A stretch of 64,000 bases of DNA from Patescibacteria group bacterium (lineage in GTDB: Bacteria; Patescibacteriota; Gracilibacteria; UBA1369). Under the pieces are notes generated by a model. That model searched no databases. It saw only the letters and a list, made by a program, of their open reading frames with translations, and was not told where the DNA came from. Below are positions 17,363-26,576 of this stretch, one piece after another; position 1 is the stretch's first letter; every line of letters starts with the position of its first letter. The position numbers and the translations under genes were made by a program. The DNA lies in contig CAUJCM010000004.1 in assembly GCA_963169655.1 (NCBI GenBank), positions 124,001-188,000 on the forward strand, read 5' to 3'.

Positions 17363-17711
17363 ATGAGAAAGGTTAAAGATATTAGTTGGGAAGAAGTTTT
17401 TGAAAATTGGAGAGAAAATGAAGCAAATAATCCAGGGTGGGTAGAAATTGCTACTAAAATTAAAGGTTGGCCAGATTGGGAGTCTTGGAGATCTTTTGGT
17501 GCAAATCAAATGAATCTTCCAAATCAGGATTGGTCAATGTATCAATTTGACGATACAATGTAAGAAATTCCTATATATTGATTGGCCCATATGGTTCTTG
17601 GCAAAATCGAGTTCAAAACAAGAATTTAACCTCATTTAAAGAATTTATTGAAGATCCTATTCAATTAGAATTTGTTCAAAATCATAAAACAATATTCTCA
17701 GTATTTCTCTT
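17363..17711 (+). pseudogene. frameshifted, truncated gene of a small candidate-phyla protein family
   Basis: The first frame gives 66 residues beginning MRKVKDISWEEVFENWRENE and stops at 17561-17563. Just past it another frame continues without a break as ILIGPYGSWQNRVQNKNLTS and FKEFIEDPIQLEFVQNHKT to about 17703, then stops. I recognise the joined sequence as a family of roughly 190 residues common in candidate-phyla genomes (W-rich N-terminus, then a GPYGSWQ motif), whose function is unknown to me. One frameshift near 17560 and loss of the C-terminal third make it a pseudogene. The promoter upstream is still good. Confidence 0.7.
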
Positions 17712-17948
17712 AAATTCTTGAAATGCCTTTTTTAACTCCATTCTCTCTTCTTGAAAAATCTCGATATATTTTTCCCGCTTTTCTCCTGTATATAAACGAA
17801 TTTCTTGTTGGAATTCGTCATCAAGTAATTTAAATGCTCCTGAATTGTTTAATAAATCTTGATATTCTTGATCTGACATTGATATTAAATATAAATCCTT
17901 ATATTTTAGAGCAATTTCAAACTTTTTTTTAAAGTTTGAAGCTATCAA
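17682..17948 (-). CDS. small charged helical protein, unknown
   Basis: This 88-residue soluble protein is probably all helical, with a clean coding pattern: LYLISMSDQEYQDLLNNSGAF, then EFQQEIRLYTGEKREKY and a Lys/Glu-rich C-terminal helix. I do not recognise a named family. It overlaps the 3' end of the broken gene on the other strand, so it may have arrived with the event that destroyed that gene. It stops at TGA, one of only two ORFs in the window that do. Confidence 0.6.
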   Translation of the reverse strand: MIASNFKKKFEIALKYKDLYLISMSDQEYQDLLNNSGAFKLLDDEFQQEIRLYTGEKREKYIEIFQEERMELKKAFQEFKRNTENIVL

Positions 17949-18146
17949 TTACATATACATTCCAACCTTTTGGACAGGTTGAATTAGAAAAACAGCATGA
18001 GAAAAAGTTTTTTTTCTAGTAAAAGTGCTGTAAGGGGTCGAAACGAAAGCAGATATGGATAATATTTGACAAATCAATTATCTATTGAATTTTTGGTTTT
18101 TTCGATTACATTGTTCAGGCAATATTTAATTTTGTAACTATTTATT

Positions 18147-19604
18147 ATGTCTATTGAAGATAAAAAAGATTTAATATCTAATCCAAATGAAGTGGGAAAT
18201 GCACAAGAAATGATGAAAATTTCTAAAATTCCAAGAAATGACACCTCTACTGCAAACAAATTAACTGAGGAATTTAAGGCTGATATTCACCATGTAATTA
18301 CAAATAGTAAAGGTTCTTTTGAAAATAATTCAAGTAGTGATTTTTTATTAACAAATCTAATTCTTAGTACTCATAAAAAAGATCATTTTGAGTTAGCAAT
18401 TAATATGATTTATGATCAAAAAATACAAGAACTAATAACAAATTTAGATAATTTGAATGGCATTGATTCTGTTAGACACTATCAATTAATCAATGAAATT
18501 ATCAGAACTGGACAAGGTGAATTTATTATTCCAACTCAAATTAAAAGATTTTATGGGGTTGATGAAAGCATACATTTTCAAATAATTAAGGCTATGATTA
18601 ATGCAGGACAAGGTGAATATATTGCCACTTATTTGGAAAACTTTTCTGGAATTAAAGAAGAACATCACTATGAATTAGTATCAGTATTAATTTATGCTGG
18701 ATTTGGGGAAAGTGTTGCTTACAACTTCCATAAATTTACTGGTCTAAATGATATACAATTTACAGAAATAGTTAATTGTTTACTAGTAAATGGTTATGGG
18801 GCTTTTGTATTAGGAAAAGATGAAATTATAAATAGAATACCACAAGATTTACATTTAGATTTGGCTGAAGAAATTATTATGGCGAAAGATGGTAAATATA
18901 TTGCCAAAAACCTCAATAAATTATCAGGTATACCAGCTGAAAAACATTTTGATTTAGCAATGAGTATGATTAATAACGGAGATGGTTATTATGTTGCGCA
19001 AAATTTTGCATATTTTACAGGTATTAAGAAAGAAGCATATTATTCAATTGTGACAAATTTAATTAAGAATTTAGAATTTGAAGCTATAATTCAATTTTTT
19101 TCTAAATTTGAATTAAAAGGTAGAGACCAATTAATTGTAGCTCATAAATTTATTCAAGCTGGAGAAGGAGAATTATTTGCAGACAATTTTGAATTATTTA
19201 CTGATATTCAACCAAAAGACCATTATAAAATAGCTTTAAATATGCTAGAAAATGATGCTGGAGAAGATTTAGCTGATAATTTTGAAAAATTTACTGGAAT
19301 TGAGCAATCAAAACATCTTGAAATAGCACATTATTTATTAAGGAAAGATCTAGGATATTATTTCGTATTAAATTTTGAAAAATTTACTGGAATTGAAGAA
19401 ATTGACCATCAAACTCTCTTGATTAATCTCTTTGATAAAAGCAAAAACCCTGTATTTGATAGTTTTATTAAGAAATTTACTGGTTTAAATAAAGCTTTAA
19501 AAGATATTTTCGAAGATCCAAAAATGTTTCATACTTTTAAATGTCTGTTAAATCAAGGGAAGTCATTTAGTGAAGCTTTAAATATTCTTATTCCTGCAAA
19601 TTAA
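18147..19604 (+). CDS. protein of about twelve tandem 31-residue repeats
   Basis: This 485-residue protein has no signal peptide. From about residue 75 to the end it consists of roughly twelve repeats of 31-32 residues. The approximate pattern is HxxLAxxMIxxGxGxxVAxNFxKFTGIxxx; clear copies are DHYKIALNMLENDAGEDLAD, KHFDLAMSMINNGDGYYVAQ and NFEKFTGIEQS. Two helices per repeat suggest an alpha-solenoid for protein or nucleic acid binding, distinct from HEAT, TPR or PPR consensus as I know them. A diverged paralog with about seven repeats lies at 29759-30847. Function is unknown. Confidence 0.8.
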   Translation: MSIEDKKDLISNPNEVGNAQEMMKISKIPRNDTSTANKLTEEFKADIHHVITNSKGSFENNSSSDFLLTNLILSTHKKDHFELAINMIYDQKIQELITNLDNLNGIDSVRHYQLINEIIRTGQGEFIIPTQIKRFYGVDESIHFQIIKAMINAGQGEYIATYLENFSGIKEEHHYELVSVLIYAGFGESVAYNFHKFTGLNDIQFTEIVNCLLVNGYGAFVLGKDEIINRIPQDLHLDLAEEIIMAKDGKYIAKNLNKLSGIPAEKHFDLAMSMINNGDGYYVAQNFAYFTGIKKEAYYSIVTNLIKNLEFEAIIQFFSKFELKGRDQLIVAHKFIQAGEGELFADNFELFTDIQPKDHYKIALNMLENDAGEDLADNFEKFTGIEQSKHLEIAHYLLRKDLGYYFVLNFEKFTGIEEIDHQTLLINLFDKSKNPVFDSFIKKFTGLNKALKDIFEDPKMFHTFKCLLNQGKSFSEALNILIPAN

Positions 19605-19621
19605 TTAACGATGATTATTAG

Positions 19622-19657
19622 AAAGCTCTATGTATTTATAAATATATAGAGCTTTTT
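19622..19657 (+). terminator. intrinsic terminator after the repeat protein
   Basis: Stem AAAGCTCTAT (19622-19631) pairs with its complement at 19646-19655 and is followed by a short T-run, starting 18 bases after the stop. Confidence 0.8.
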
Positions 19658-19800
19658 GTATGGATTAAAGAAAGGATTAAGAAATAATTAATCCTTTTGT
19701 AATATTCTAATAAAATATTGTTTATACTTAATATATGCATGATAAATTGGCTATTTTGTCAATTTATGGTAATATAATTTATTATTTATAATTTTAAAAA

Positions 19801-22800
19801 TTGAGTAATACAGCTAAAGAATCAAAAGAGGATCAAATTATTGCGGAACAAAGAGAAATAGCACAACCAATTACTGATACAATTAATAGAAATGGTGAGA
19901 CAAGTGTGCAAAATTTTACAGAAATTTTAAATACCGCTAACCTTGTAACCACTGCCGTTAAAGAAGTAACAACAGGTAGTATTGCAAAAGCACCAGAAAA
20001 ACCTACTTTGCCAATTTTAGAGATAAAGAGGAAAATTTTGGACACAATAAAAAATAACATAGTAACAATTATTACTGCAGAAACTGGTGCCGGTAAAAGT
20101 ACTCAAGTGCCTCAATTTTTATTGGATGATGGTTATCAGGTTATTGTCACACAACCAAGAAGACTTGCTGCAAAATCATTAGCTCAAAGGGTTGCCTATG
20201 AAAGAGGAGAGAAACTGGGAGGAGATGTGGGATTCCATACTGCAGAAGAAAGAGTAGCTAGTCCAAACACCAAATTATTATTTTGTACTGATGGTTTGCA
20301 ATTAGTAAAAGAATTAACAGGCCAAGGTGTTAAAGGAAGAAAAATGGCTTTAGTTTTAGATGAAGTACATGAATGGAATTTGAATATTGAAACTTTGATA
20401 GCTTGGGTAAAAAAACAAGTTAAACAAGGAGTTGATATAAAAATTGTTTTAATGTCAGCTACTTTAAATTCAAATGAATTAGCAAAATATTTCGACAATG
20501 ATGGACAAAATGCTCCGGTAATAGAAGTTGAAGGTAAATTATTTACTATTAAAGAAAGCCAAATTAATCCAGATAGTATGACTAGCACAATTATTGATTT
20601 GGCTGGACAAAAAAGAAATGTTTTAGTTTTTCAACCTGGTAAAAAAGAGATAGAAAAAACAATTGAACAATTAAAAGGAAAAGTAGATGCAGAGATACTT
20701 CCTTTACATGGTGATTTGGACCCAAGCGAACAACAAAAAGTCTTTAAACATTACTCTAAACCTAAGATTATAGTGTCCACTAATGTTGCTCAAACTTCTA
20801 TTACAATAGATGATATTGATGCAGTTGTAGATACTGGTGTTGAAAGGAGAATCGAAACAATAAGTGGAGTAGAATCTTTACTTTTAAAAGATATCAGCCA
20901 GGCTGATTGCAAACAAAGAAGAGGTAGAGCTGGTCGTACAAAAGAAGGTATTTATGTTTTATGTAGTAATAGTAATTTAAGTTCTAGAGATGAATTTTCC
21001 ATACCAGAAATACTTAGATTAAGATTAGATCAAATGGTATTGAGATTATCAGCTAATGGTTTAGATGCAACAAATTTAGAATTCTTTCATCAACCTGATA
21101 AAGCAAAAATTATAGAGGCAAAAAATACACTAATTGCCTTAGGTGCAATGACAAAAGATGGGCAAATTACAAAAATTGGTAGAGATATAGCTAAATTACC
21201 AATTGCGGTAAATACTGGGAGAATGGTGTTAGAAGCAATTAAACATAAATGTGTTGATGAAGTAATCACAATAGCTGCTTGTCTTGAAGTGGGTGGAATC
21301 AATGACAAAAGTAATAATTGGAGAAGTTTAACTCAAGAAAATACTTCTGATCTCTTGGCACAATTAGACCTTTTTAATAAGGCTAGTAAAATGGATAAAA
21401 ACCAATTAGCAGAAAATGGTATTCATATGAAAGCGTTTTTTAGAGCAAAAGAAATTAGAAAACACTTATTTAAGGCTATTGTGTCTTCAGTATTAAAAAA
21501 CCAGATTCAAAGTACAAATAAGAGTCGTGAAGCTATTTTAAAAAGTATTACAGCTGGAATGGTTGATCATTTATATCAAAGACAAGGAGGAGAATATTAT
21601 TATGGTAAAGAACAAGACAGTAGATTATTAGGAAAAGAGAGTGTAATTGGTCGTTCTGACTGGATAGTAGGAATTCCTAAAAATATTTCATTTACTGATA
21701 GAAGAGGTAGACCTGGAACATTGTCTATATTAACAATGTGTTCAGCCGTTAAAATAGAATGGCTACTCGAAATGGCCCCTCATTTAATAAGCAAAGAAAA
21801 TGGAAAATTCTTTTGGAATAGAGTGTCACAAGAAGTATCTTTTTATGAATATATTTCCTTTAATAAAACAAAAGTAGCTGAAAACTTAAAAGAAGCTGAA
21901 ATAAGTAATGAATCCTTAGAGGTATTTATAGAGAATTTATATGAAAATAATGTAGGTTCAGCTATTTCTAATGAATTAGCAGAATATTATAGAGACTTAA
22001 GAAATAAATTAGAATCATTATATTTGCGTTCAAATGGAGCTACTAAAAGAATTCTTAAGGAAGATATTTTAAATTTATTTAGAAATATTTTAGGACAATA
22101 TCAAATAACTTCACTAAAAAAATTTGAAGAAGTAATGCAAGACAAAGTTGATATTGAAGAGCTTAAATTAAAAATAGAAGATTATATTTCTCAAGAAGAG
22201 ATAGAAACAATAGAAAAAGAAAATCCTCTAAGAGCAAATATTAAAGGTCAAGAGTTTGATATATCCTATAGTTTTAGAAATTCATATGATATTTCTAAAG
22301 GAACTTTTGCATATATAAATATTAAATTGGAAGAAGTTGTAGAATTGGAGGAACAAGATATAGGAGCAGTATTTGCTGATGATAGAATTTTATATTTTAA
22401 AATTATAGATAACTATAGTTTTAATAGCATTTATACCCTGCAATCAATAAAGGATTCATTTAGAAATCATAAAATCTCATATGCATGGGACAATTTTATT
22501 TACGGAGAAGGGAAAGATAAAGTAATTCAATTAAATGAAAATAATAAATTTCCAGAATTACCAGAAAAAAGAATCTTCGAAGAATATACTCAATCTATAG
22601 CCTATCCTGGATTTTATGAATATTATGGCAACTATTTTATCAAATGGTTTAAGACAGAAGAAGAAGCTGAACAATCTTCAAAAAAATCATTCAATCATCG
22701 AGATCAATTATTATTGAGTGATATAAAATATCAAATTAAAGAATTATTTAAAGATATTTTTACTACGAAAAAGAAAATTAGATCAGAAGATGAAAATTTT

Positions 22801-23583
22801 CAATTGTTATCAATAGAATTAAACAAAGCTGAACAAGAATTTGATTCTTATTATGATAGTTTAGAGAGAATGAAGTTGTTAATTGAAAACTTAAAATTAA
22901 TAAAAGTAAATTTTGAAAAGCATTATGAAAAAGATCTAGAAATTCAACAGAAAATTGAAGGAGAGCTAGACTTACAACCAAGTGGAGAACAAGAATATAC
23001 TCAAAAACTCCCTGATTATTATGGAGTTACTAACGATGGAAGTATTTCTGGTGGCATATTTGCAGATAAATTAAAGGAAGCTCTAGGACTTAAAAAACTA
23101 AATGAGAAAAAGCCTAAAACTAAAGCTGCACCAATACAAAATCATCATCAAAATAAAAATTATAGTAATATTTCACCAACTTCTGAATTACAAATAAAGG
23201 AAGAAGAAATTTCGTTTAGAAAACTAGAAGAAATGTCAGAAGAAGAAACTTATCGTGAATATGAGGCAAATGAGGAAGAAATAAAGAAAATTATTACTGA
23301 AAATCCGAACATAGAAAGTATATCAGATGAAGTAGGTAGAAAACAAAGTCGATTAGATGAGATAGAAAAAGAATTAAAAATATTAATTGATATAAGAGAT
23401 CAAACTCAAAATTCTAATAAAAAAGAGAAAGCTATAGAGAACCTCAGTCAATTAAGAAATGAAAAAAATGAGTTAAGAGATCAATTAGTAGAATTTAAAA
23501 AAGAAGAAAATAGACTGTCTGAAAAGATAATACGATTAAAAAACTTAAAAGAAAGACAATCTGAAATAGAAAAGAAGCTCTAA
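19801..23583 (+). CDS. DEAH/HrpA-type helicase with long charged C-terminal extension
   Basis: This 1260-residue SF2 helicase has a TTG start, since no in-frame ATG precedes the motor. Motif I is AETGAGKST (about 93-101), followed by TQPRRLAAKS. Motif II is DEVH (about 187-190) instead of DEAH, motif III is SAT (about 219), and motif VI is QRRGRAGR (about 372-379). Winged-helix/ratchet-like sequence follows to about 620. The last 300-400 residues are highly charged and coiled-coil-like (KLEEMSEEETYREYEANEEE). HrpA-type enzymes remodel RNA and stalled ribosomes. A terminator separates it from the DHH-like gene. Confidence 0.88.
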   Translation: MSNTAKESKEDQIIAEQREIAQPITDTINRNGETSVQNFTEILNTANLVTTAVKEVTTGSIAKAPEKPTLPILEIKRKILDTIKNNIVTIITAETGAGKSTQVPQFLLDDGYQVIVTQPRRLAAKSLAQRVAYERGEKLGGDVGFHTAEERVASPNTKLLFCTDGLQLVKELTGQGVKGRKMALVLDEVHEWNLNIETLIAWVKKQVKQGVDIKIVLMSATLNSNELAKYFDNDGQNAPVIEVEGKLFTIKESQINPDSMTSTIIDLAGQKRNVLVFQPGKKEIEKTIEQLKGKVDAEILPLHGDLDPSEQQKVFKHYSKPKIIVSTNVAQTSITIDDIDAVVDTGVERRIETISGVESLLLKDISQADCKQRRGRAGRTKEGIYVLCSNSNLSSRDEFSIPEILRLRLDQMVLRLSANGLDATNLEFFHQPDKAKIIEAKNTLIALGAMTKDGQITKIGRDIAKLPIAVNTGRMVLEAIKHKCVDEVITIAACLEVGGINDKSNNWRSLTQENTSDLLAQLDLFNKASKMDKNQLAENGIHMKAFFRAKEIRKHLFKAIVSSVLKNQIQSTNKSREAILKSITAGMVDHLYQRQGGEYYYGKEQDSRLLGKESVIGRSDWIVGIPKNISFTDRRGRPGTLSILTMCSAVKIEWLLEMAPHLISKENGKFFWNRVSQEVSFYEYISFNKTKVAENLKEAEISNESLEVFIENLYENNVGSAISNELAEYYRDLRNKLESLYLRSNGATKRILKEDILNLFRNILGQYQITSLKKFEEVMQDKVDIEELKLKIEDYISQEEIETIEKENPLRANIKGQEFDISYSFRNSYDISKGTFAYINIKLEEVVELEEQDIGAVFADDRILYFKIIDNYSFNSIYTLQSIKDSFRNHKISYAWDNFIYGEGKDKVIQLNENNKFPELPEKRIFEEYTQSIAYPGFYEYYGNYFIKWFKTEEEAEQSSKKSFNHRDQLLLSDIKYQIKELFKDIFTTKKKIRSEDENFQLLSIELNKAEQEFDSYYDSLERMKLLIENLKLIKVNFEKHYEKDLEIQQKIEGELDLQPSGEQEYTQKLPDYYGVTNDGSISGGIFADKLKEALGLKKLNEKKPKTKAAPIQNHHQNKNYSNISPTSELQIKEEEISFRKLEEMSEEETYREYEANEEEIKKIITENPNIESISDEVGRKQSRLDEIEKELKILIDIRDQTQNSNKKEKAIENLSQLRNEKNELRDQLVEFKKEENRLSEKIIRLKNLKERQSEIEKKL

Positions 23584-23605
23584 TCTAAAACAAAAATATA
23601 AAATA

Positions 23606-23646
23606 AAAAAGTAAGTAAATAGTCTTAAAATAAATACTTGCTTTTT
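23606..23646 (+). terminator. intrinsic terminator after the helicase gene
   Basis: Stem AAAAAGTAAGTA/TACTTGCTTTTT (one G-U pair) with a T-tail. A -35-like TTGCTT and -10 TATAGT for the next gene overlap its right arm. Confidence 0.72.
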
Positions 23647-23695
23647 TACAAAATTATGTTATAGTCATATCTTATTTATTAACTTATATAAAAAT

Positions 23696-24868
23696 ATGGA
23701 AAAAAAAGAAGGCCTAGACTTAATGGGTAAAAACCCAGAAGTAGTAGCTAAAACTACCGAAGGTGGTAGAGAAAATGCTGAAAAGCAACGTATCTCAAAA
23801 GAAAAGATACAAAGTGAAGTAGCTTTGACAAAGTTTGAGATAGCTAAAAATACCGCTATTTTTACTAAATTCTTTAGTGAAAATGATAAAGAAGCTGTTT
23901 TAAGCTCAATTCCTGAAGGAACTAAGAAAGTAGTATGTATTGATACTCCTTCAACCCCTCATTTACTCGCTTTAGTACAAGAACTATTAAATAGAGGAAT
24001 TGAAGTAGAAGTTAGAGATCACCATGATGTTTTAGCTCCTAAAAATCCTAGAGAACAAGAAATTGCAGACTCTGCTAAATCTATGAGATCTTTAGTAGGA
24101 GAAAAAGCTGTAATTAGTGATAGAGAAGCTAACCCTGCTTGTTCAAGCTTAATAGCTGTTGGAGAATTTGCTTCTGAAGGAGTTGTGATCATCGCAGATC
24201 CAGATCCAGATGGACTTTTGGGTACAATGAAAGGTCTAGGGATAGTATATGAAACTTTAGATAAAGACGCATCTATTTTAGATGGACCTAGAAGTGCACA
24301 AACTGCTGAAAACTTAAGCCAAGATGCATTTTTATTTGTTAGAGCAATGTCTACATTACCTCCATTTGACGCTAATAGACCTCAAATTAGTACTTCTGCT
24401 AAAGCAAGACTATTTAGTGATTTTGTTTCTACAATAAGTGGAAATGAAGAAGCTAGACAAAATTTAACTTCAAAGGTTGTGGAATATGAAGAACAAGTAA
24501 AGGTTGCTAATCAATTAGTAGAAACAGCAGAAGAAGTGACAAAAGGAGTTGTACTTGTTGATACAGTAGGTAAACCAAGATTTAATTTAACCACTCTATC
24601 CAATAAATTAGAAGCAAAACCTGGATGTATGGTGACAGTTACTAGAAAGGATAATGGTCCAATTGCTGCTAAACATGGAGGAATACAATATTCTTTAGCA
24701 GTAGCAAAAAATCATAAAGATCAATTAAACTTACAAGATTTATTACCAGAAGGATTTACTTCATCTCCAGAAGAAGGAATCATCTCTAATACTTCATTCC
24801 TACTTCATGTTAATGAAGAAACATGGAATAATGCTGTTCTGCCTGCATTAAAAGCTAAATTAAGCTAA
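23696..24868 (+). CDS. DHH-like putative phosphoesterase with unusual motif order
   Basis: This 390-residue protein has a basic helical N-terminal region (about 1-75). A Rossmann-like segment follows, with VVCIDTPSTPH, then a DHH triad in VRDHHDVL (about 109-112). Further on comes VVIIADPDPDGLLGTMKGLG (about 165-184), which reads like DHH motif I (H-x-D-x-D-G). In canonical DHH enzymes motif I precedes the DHH triad; here it follows. The C-terminal part has AAKHGGIQYSLAVA, reminiscent of the DHHA1 GG motif. It may be a nanoRNase or cyclic-dinucleotide phosphodiesterase relative, but the substrate is unknown. Confidence 0.65.
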   Translation: MEKKEGLDLMGKNPEVVAKTTEGGRENAEKQRISKEKIQSEVALTKFEIAKNTAIFTKFFSENDKEAVLSSIPEGTKKVVCIDTPSTPHLLALVQELLNRGIEVEVRDHHDVLAPKNPREQEIADSAKSMRSLVGEKAVISDREANPACSSLIAVGEFASEGVVIIADPDPDGLLGTMKGLGIVYETLDKDASILDGPRSAQTAENLSQDAFLFVRAMSTLPPFDANRPQISTSAKARLFSDFVSTISGNEEARQNLTSKVVEYEEQVKVANQLVETAEEVTKGVVLVDTVGKPRFNLTTLSNKLEAKPGCMVTVTRKDNGPIAAKHGGIQYSLAVAKNHKDQLNLQDLLPEGFTSSPEEGIISNTSFLLHVNEETWNNAVLPALKAKLS

Positions 24869-24892
24869 TTGAAATCTTAAAATAATTAATAG

Positions 24893-24929
24893 AAAGGGAC
24901 TTTACTTTTAAAAGTAAAGTCCCTTTTTT
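24893..24929 (+). terminator. strong intrinsic terminator
   Basis: A perfect stem of AAAGGGACTTTAC with GTAAAGTCCCTTT and a TTTTAAAA apex is followed by further Ts. It closes the DHH-like gene before tRNA-Leu. Confidence 0.92.
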
Positions 24930-24988
24930 ATATTAAAATAACTTTAAACCAAAATATTTTTATTTTAAAATATTATTATAAGTATTTT

Positions 24989-25076
24989 GCTCGGGTGGCG
25001 AAATTGGCAGACGCGCTACGTTCAGGTCGTAGTGACTTAAAAAGTCGTGGAGGTTCAAGTCCTCTCCCGAGTACCA
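24989..25076 (+). tRNA. tRNA-Leu (anticodon CAG)
   Basis: An 88-nt class II tRNA. Acceptor GCTCGGG/CCCGAGT (G-U at the end), anticodon stem CTACG/CGTAG with loop TTCAGGT giving CAG, long variable arm TGACTTAAAAAGTCG, T-loop GGTTCAAGTCC and encoded CCA. Confidence 0.95.
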
Positions 25077-25172
25077 AAACATTGATTGTCTTTAAGCTCA
25101 TAAAATACTGATAGTTTTAACCAATGTTAGAAACAAATATTAATTTTTCCTGTGCCTTTTAAATTATGATAG

Positions 25173-25181
25173 TGATATAAT
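25173..25181 (+). promoter_or_regulatory. extended -10 promoter element of the DMT transporter
   Basis: TGA followed by consensus TATAAT (25176-25181), about 20 bases before the ATG. No good -35 is visible. Confidence 0.45.
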
Positions 25182-25201
25182 AGCTAGATTAAATATTTTT
25201 T

Positions 25202-26098
25202 ATGTGGATATTAATAGCACTTTCAACAACTATTTTAACTGGTATAACAACTATTATTGATGATGTTTTAATTAATAAACTCTTTAAAAATACATTCGCT
25301 TTAATCTTCTTGGGAATGTTAATAGATATGTGTTTTTTAAGTTTAGTTTTTATTTTTGGTAAACCTACTATTCCCCCACTCCACTTCTTACCTTTTATTT
25401 TTCTGTCGGGACTTTTAGAAGTCATATATTTATATCCTTACTATAAAGCCCTAAAGATAGATGATAGTTCTAATGTATCTTCTTTATTTTCTTTAGGTAG
25501 AGTTTTTATACCTATTTTTGCTTTTATTATTATTGGAGAAAAAATAGCCATATCTCAGTATTTAGGATTTGCTTTAATAATAATTAGTGGATTCTTTTTA
25601 ACTTTAAGAGATTTTAAAAGATTAAAACTAAATAAATCTTTTTTATATATGATGGGAGTTGCCATTATAGTGGCTTTAGATTCATCAATCTATAAATATT
25701 TGCTAAATGATCTATCGTGGAGTACCACTTATGTTTCAGTAATGATTGCCTCATTTTTTTGTTCACTATTTTTCTTACTTAATATTAAAACAAGGAAAGA
25801 AGTTTATACAAATCTGAAACAAGGTATGAAAGGTAATTTAAAGTATATAACTTTAGAGGAAACTTTTTATTTTTCTCAATCTGTTTTAGCTACATTTTTA
25901 CTGTCACTCGTACCAGTAACAATTGCTAGAGGACTTACCGCTTTAACTCCATTTATTGTTTTATTTTTAGGTATTTTATTAAGAAAAATTTATCCTAAAA
26001 TTTTTAAAGATTTAATTGAAATAGAAAATTTAAGAAGAAAATTATTTTTATTTGCGATCAGTTTTATTGGTGTTATTTTAATGGTGATTAATAATTAA
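25202..26098 (+). CDS. EamA/DMT superfamily transporter
   Basis: This 298-residue polytopic protein has about ten hydrophobic helices in two halves, each an EamA-like repeat. The first half ends near IIIGEKIAISQYLGFALIII, a pattern shared by drug/metabolite transporters (a glutamate followed by a helix). The second half has VPVTIARGLTALTPFIVLFLG. The substrate cannot be inferred. The last 20 or so codons occur again, diverged, at 28915-29019. It lies between tRNA-Leu and the minus-strand nucleotide cassette. Confidence 0.85.
   Translation: MWILIALSTTILTGITTIIDDVLINKLFKNTFALIFLGMLIDMCFLSLVFIFGKPTIPPLHFLPFIFLSGLLEVIYLYPYYKALKIDDSSNVSSLFSLGRVFIPIFAFIIIGEKIAISQYLGFALIIISGFFLTLRDFKRLKLNKSFLYMMGVAIIVALDSSIYKYLLNDLSWSTTYVSVMIASFFCSLFFLLNIKTRKEVYTNLKQGMKGNLKYITLEETFYFSQSVLATFLLSLVPVTIARGLTALTPFIVLFLGILLRKIYPKIFKDLIEIENLRRKLFLFAISFIGVILMVINN
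26037..26098 (+). repeat. direct repeat, copy A (3' end of the transporter gene)
   Basis: These roughly 62 bases match 28958-29019 with a handful of substitutions, nearly all synonymous or Ile/Val. The shared peptide is RKLFLFAISFxGVILMVINN. The two copies bracket the UDG-tmk-radical SAM-MazG segment. Confidence 0.85.
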
Positions 26099-26105
26099 AG
26101 AAATT

Positions 26106-26576
26106 TTAAGGAATAGTTAAAATAGATTTATGAATATTTTCTATATAATCTTTTAGATTTTTTCTTTTATACACACCAATATAAGAAGGATGATGGACTG
26201 GAATAATAAAATATTCAGATTTATAAAATTGATATTGATAAGTCTTAGGGAAATTTATATTTAAGTTAAAAATTTTGGCTAAACTTTTTGTTACTAAACT
26301 TCCTAAAGCTATGATTATTAATGGATTTAGTTCTTTAATACGATTTTTCAATTCTTTTTGATTTTGAAAAATTTCACCAATGGTAGGATATCTTATCTTA
26401 TTATGTTCATTTAGAGGTCCATAATTAACTAGATTATCAAAATGATGTTCATAATTATTTAAATAGATAATAGCTTGATCTAAAATTTGTCTACTCAAAA
26501 ACTTTTTATCAAATGCTTTTACTGAATCTTTTTGCATTGAAATACCAAGCCAAAGAATTTTTCTATTTATTTTCAT
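26106..26576 (-). CDS. uracil-DNA glycosylase superfamily-like protein
   Basis: This is 156 residues from ATG 26576, which overlaps the end of the dTMP kinase gene by 14 bases; a longer start at 26606 would overlap more. The pattern fits the UDG fold: KILWLGISMQ as the first strand, LNPLIIIALGSLVTKSL as the central strand-helix, and VHHPSYIGVYKRK like the C-terminal HPS motif of family 4/5 enzymes. The catalytic GE-x-PG motif is not evident, so the activity is uncertain. It is last in a minus-strand nucleotide-related cassette. Confidence 0.6.
   Translation of the reverse strand: MKINRKILWLGISMQKDSVKAFDKKFLSRQILDQAIIYLNNYEHHFDNLVNYGPLNEHNKIRYPTIGEIFQNQKELKNRIKELNPLIIIALGSLVTKSLAKIFNLNINFPKTYQYQFYKSEYFIIPVHHPSYIGVYKRKNLKDYIENIHKSILTIP

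Noticed and set aside
17949-18146. Structured RNA gene based on ACAGCA/TGCTGT and the poly-A/poly-T hairpin
   Set aside because: The fold is weak and could be leftover coding sequence of the broken gene. No known RNA family pattern is visible.
20196-20588. Antisense open frame inside the helicase gene, and similar antisense frames in rplA, ppa-like regions, pepA and sufC
   Set aside because: They are reverse-strand shadows of conserved genes, with hydrophobic or Ser-rich composition and no recognisable motif.
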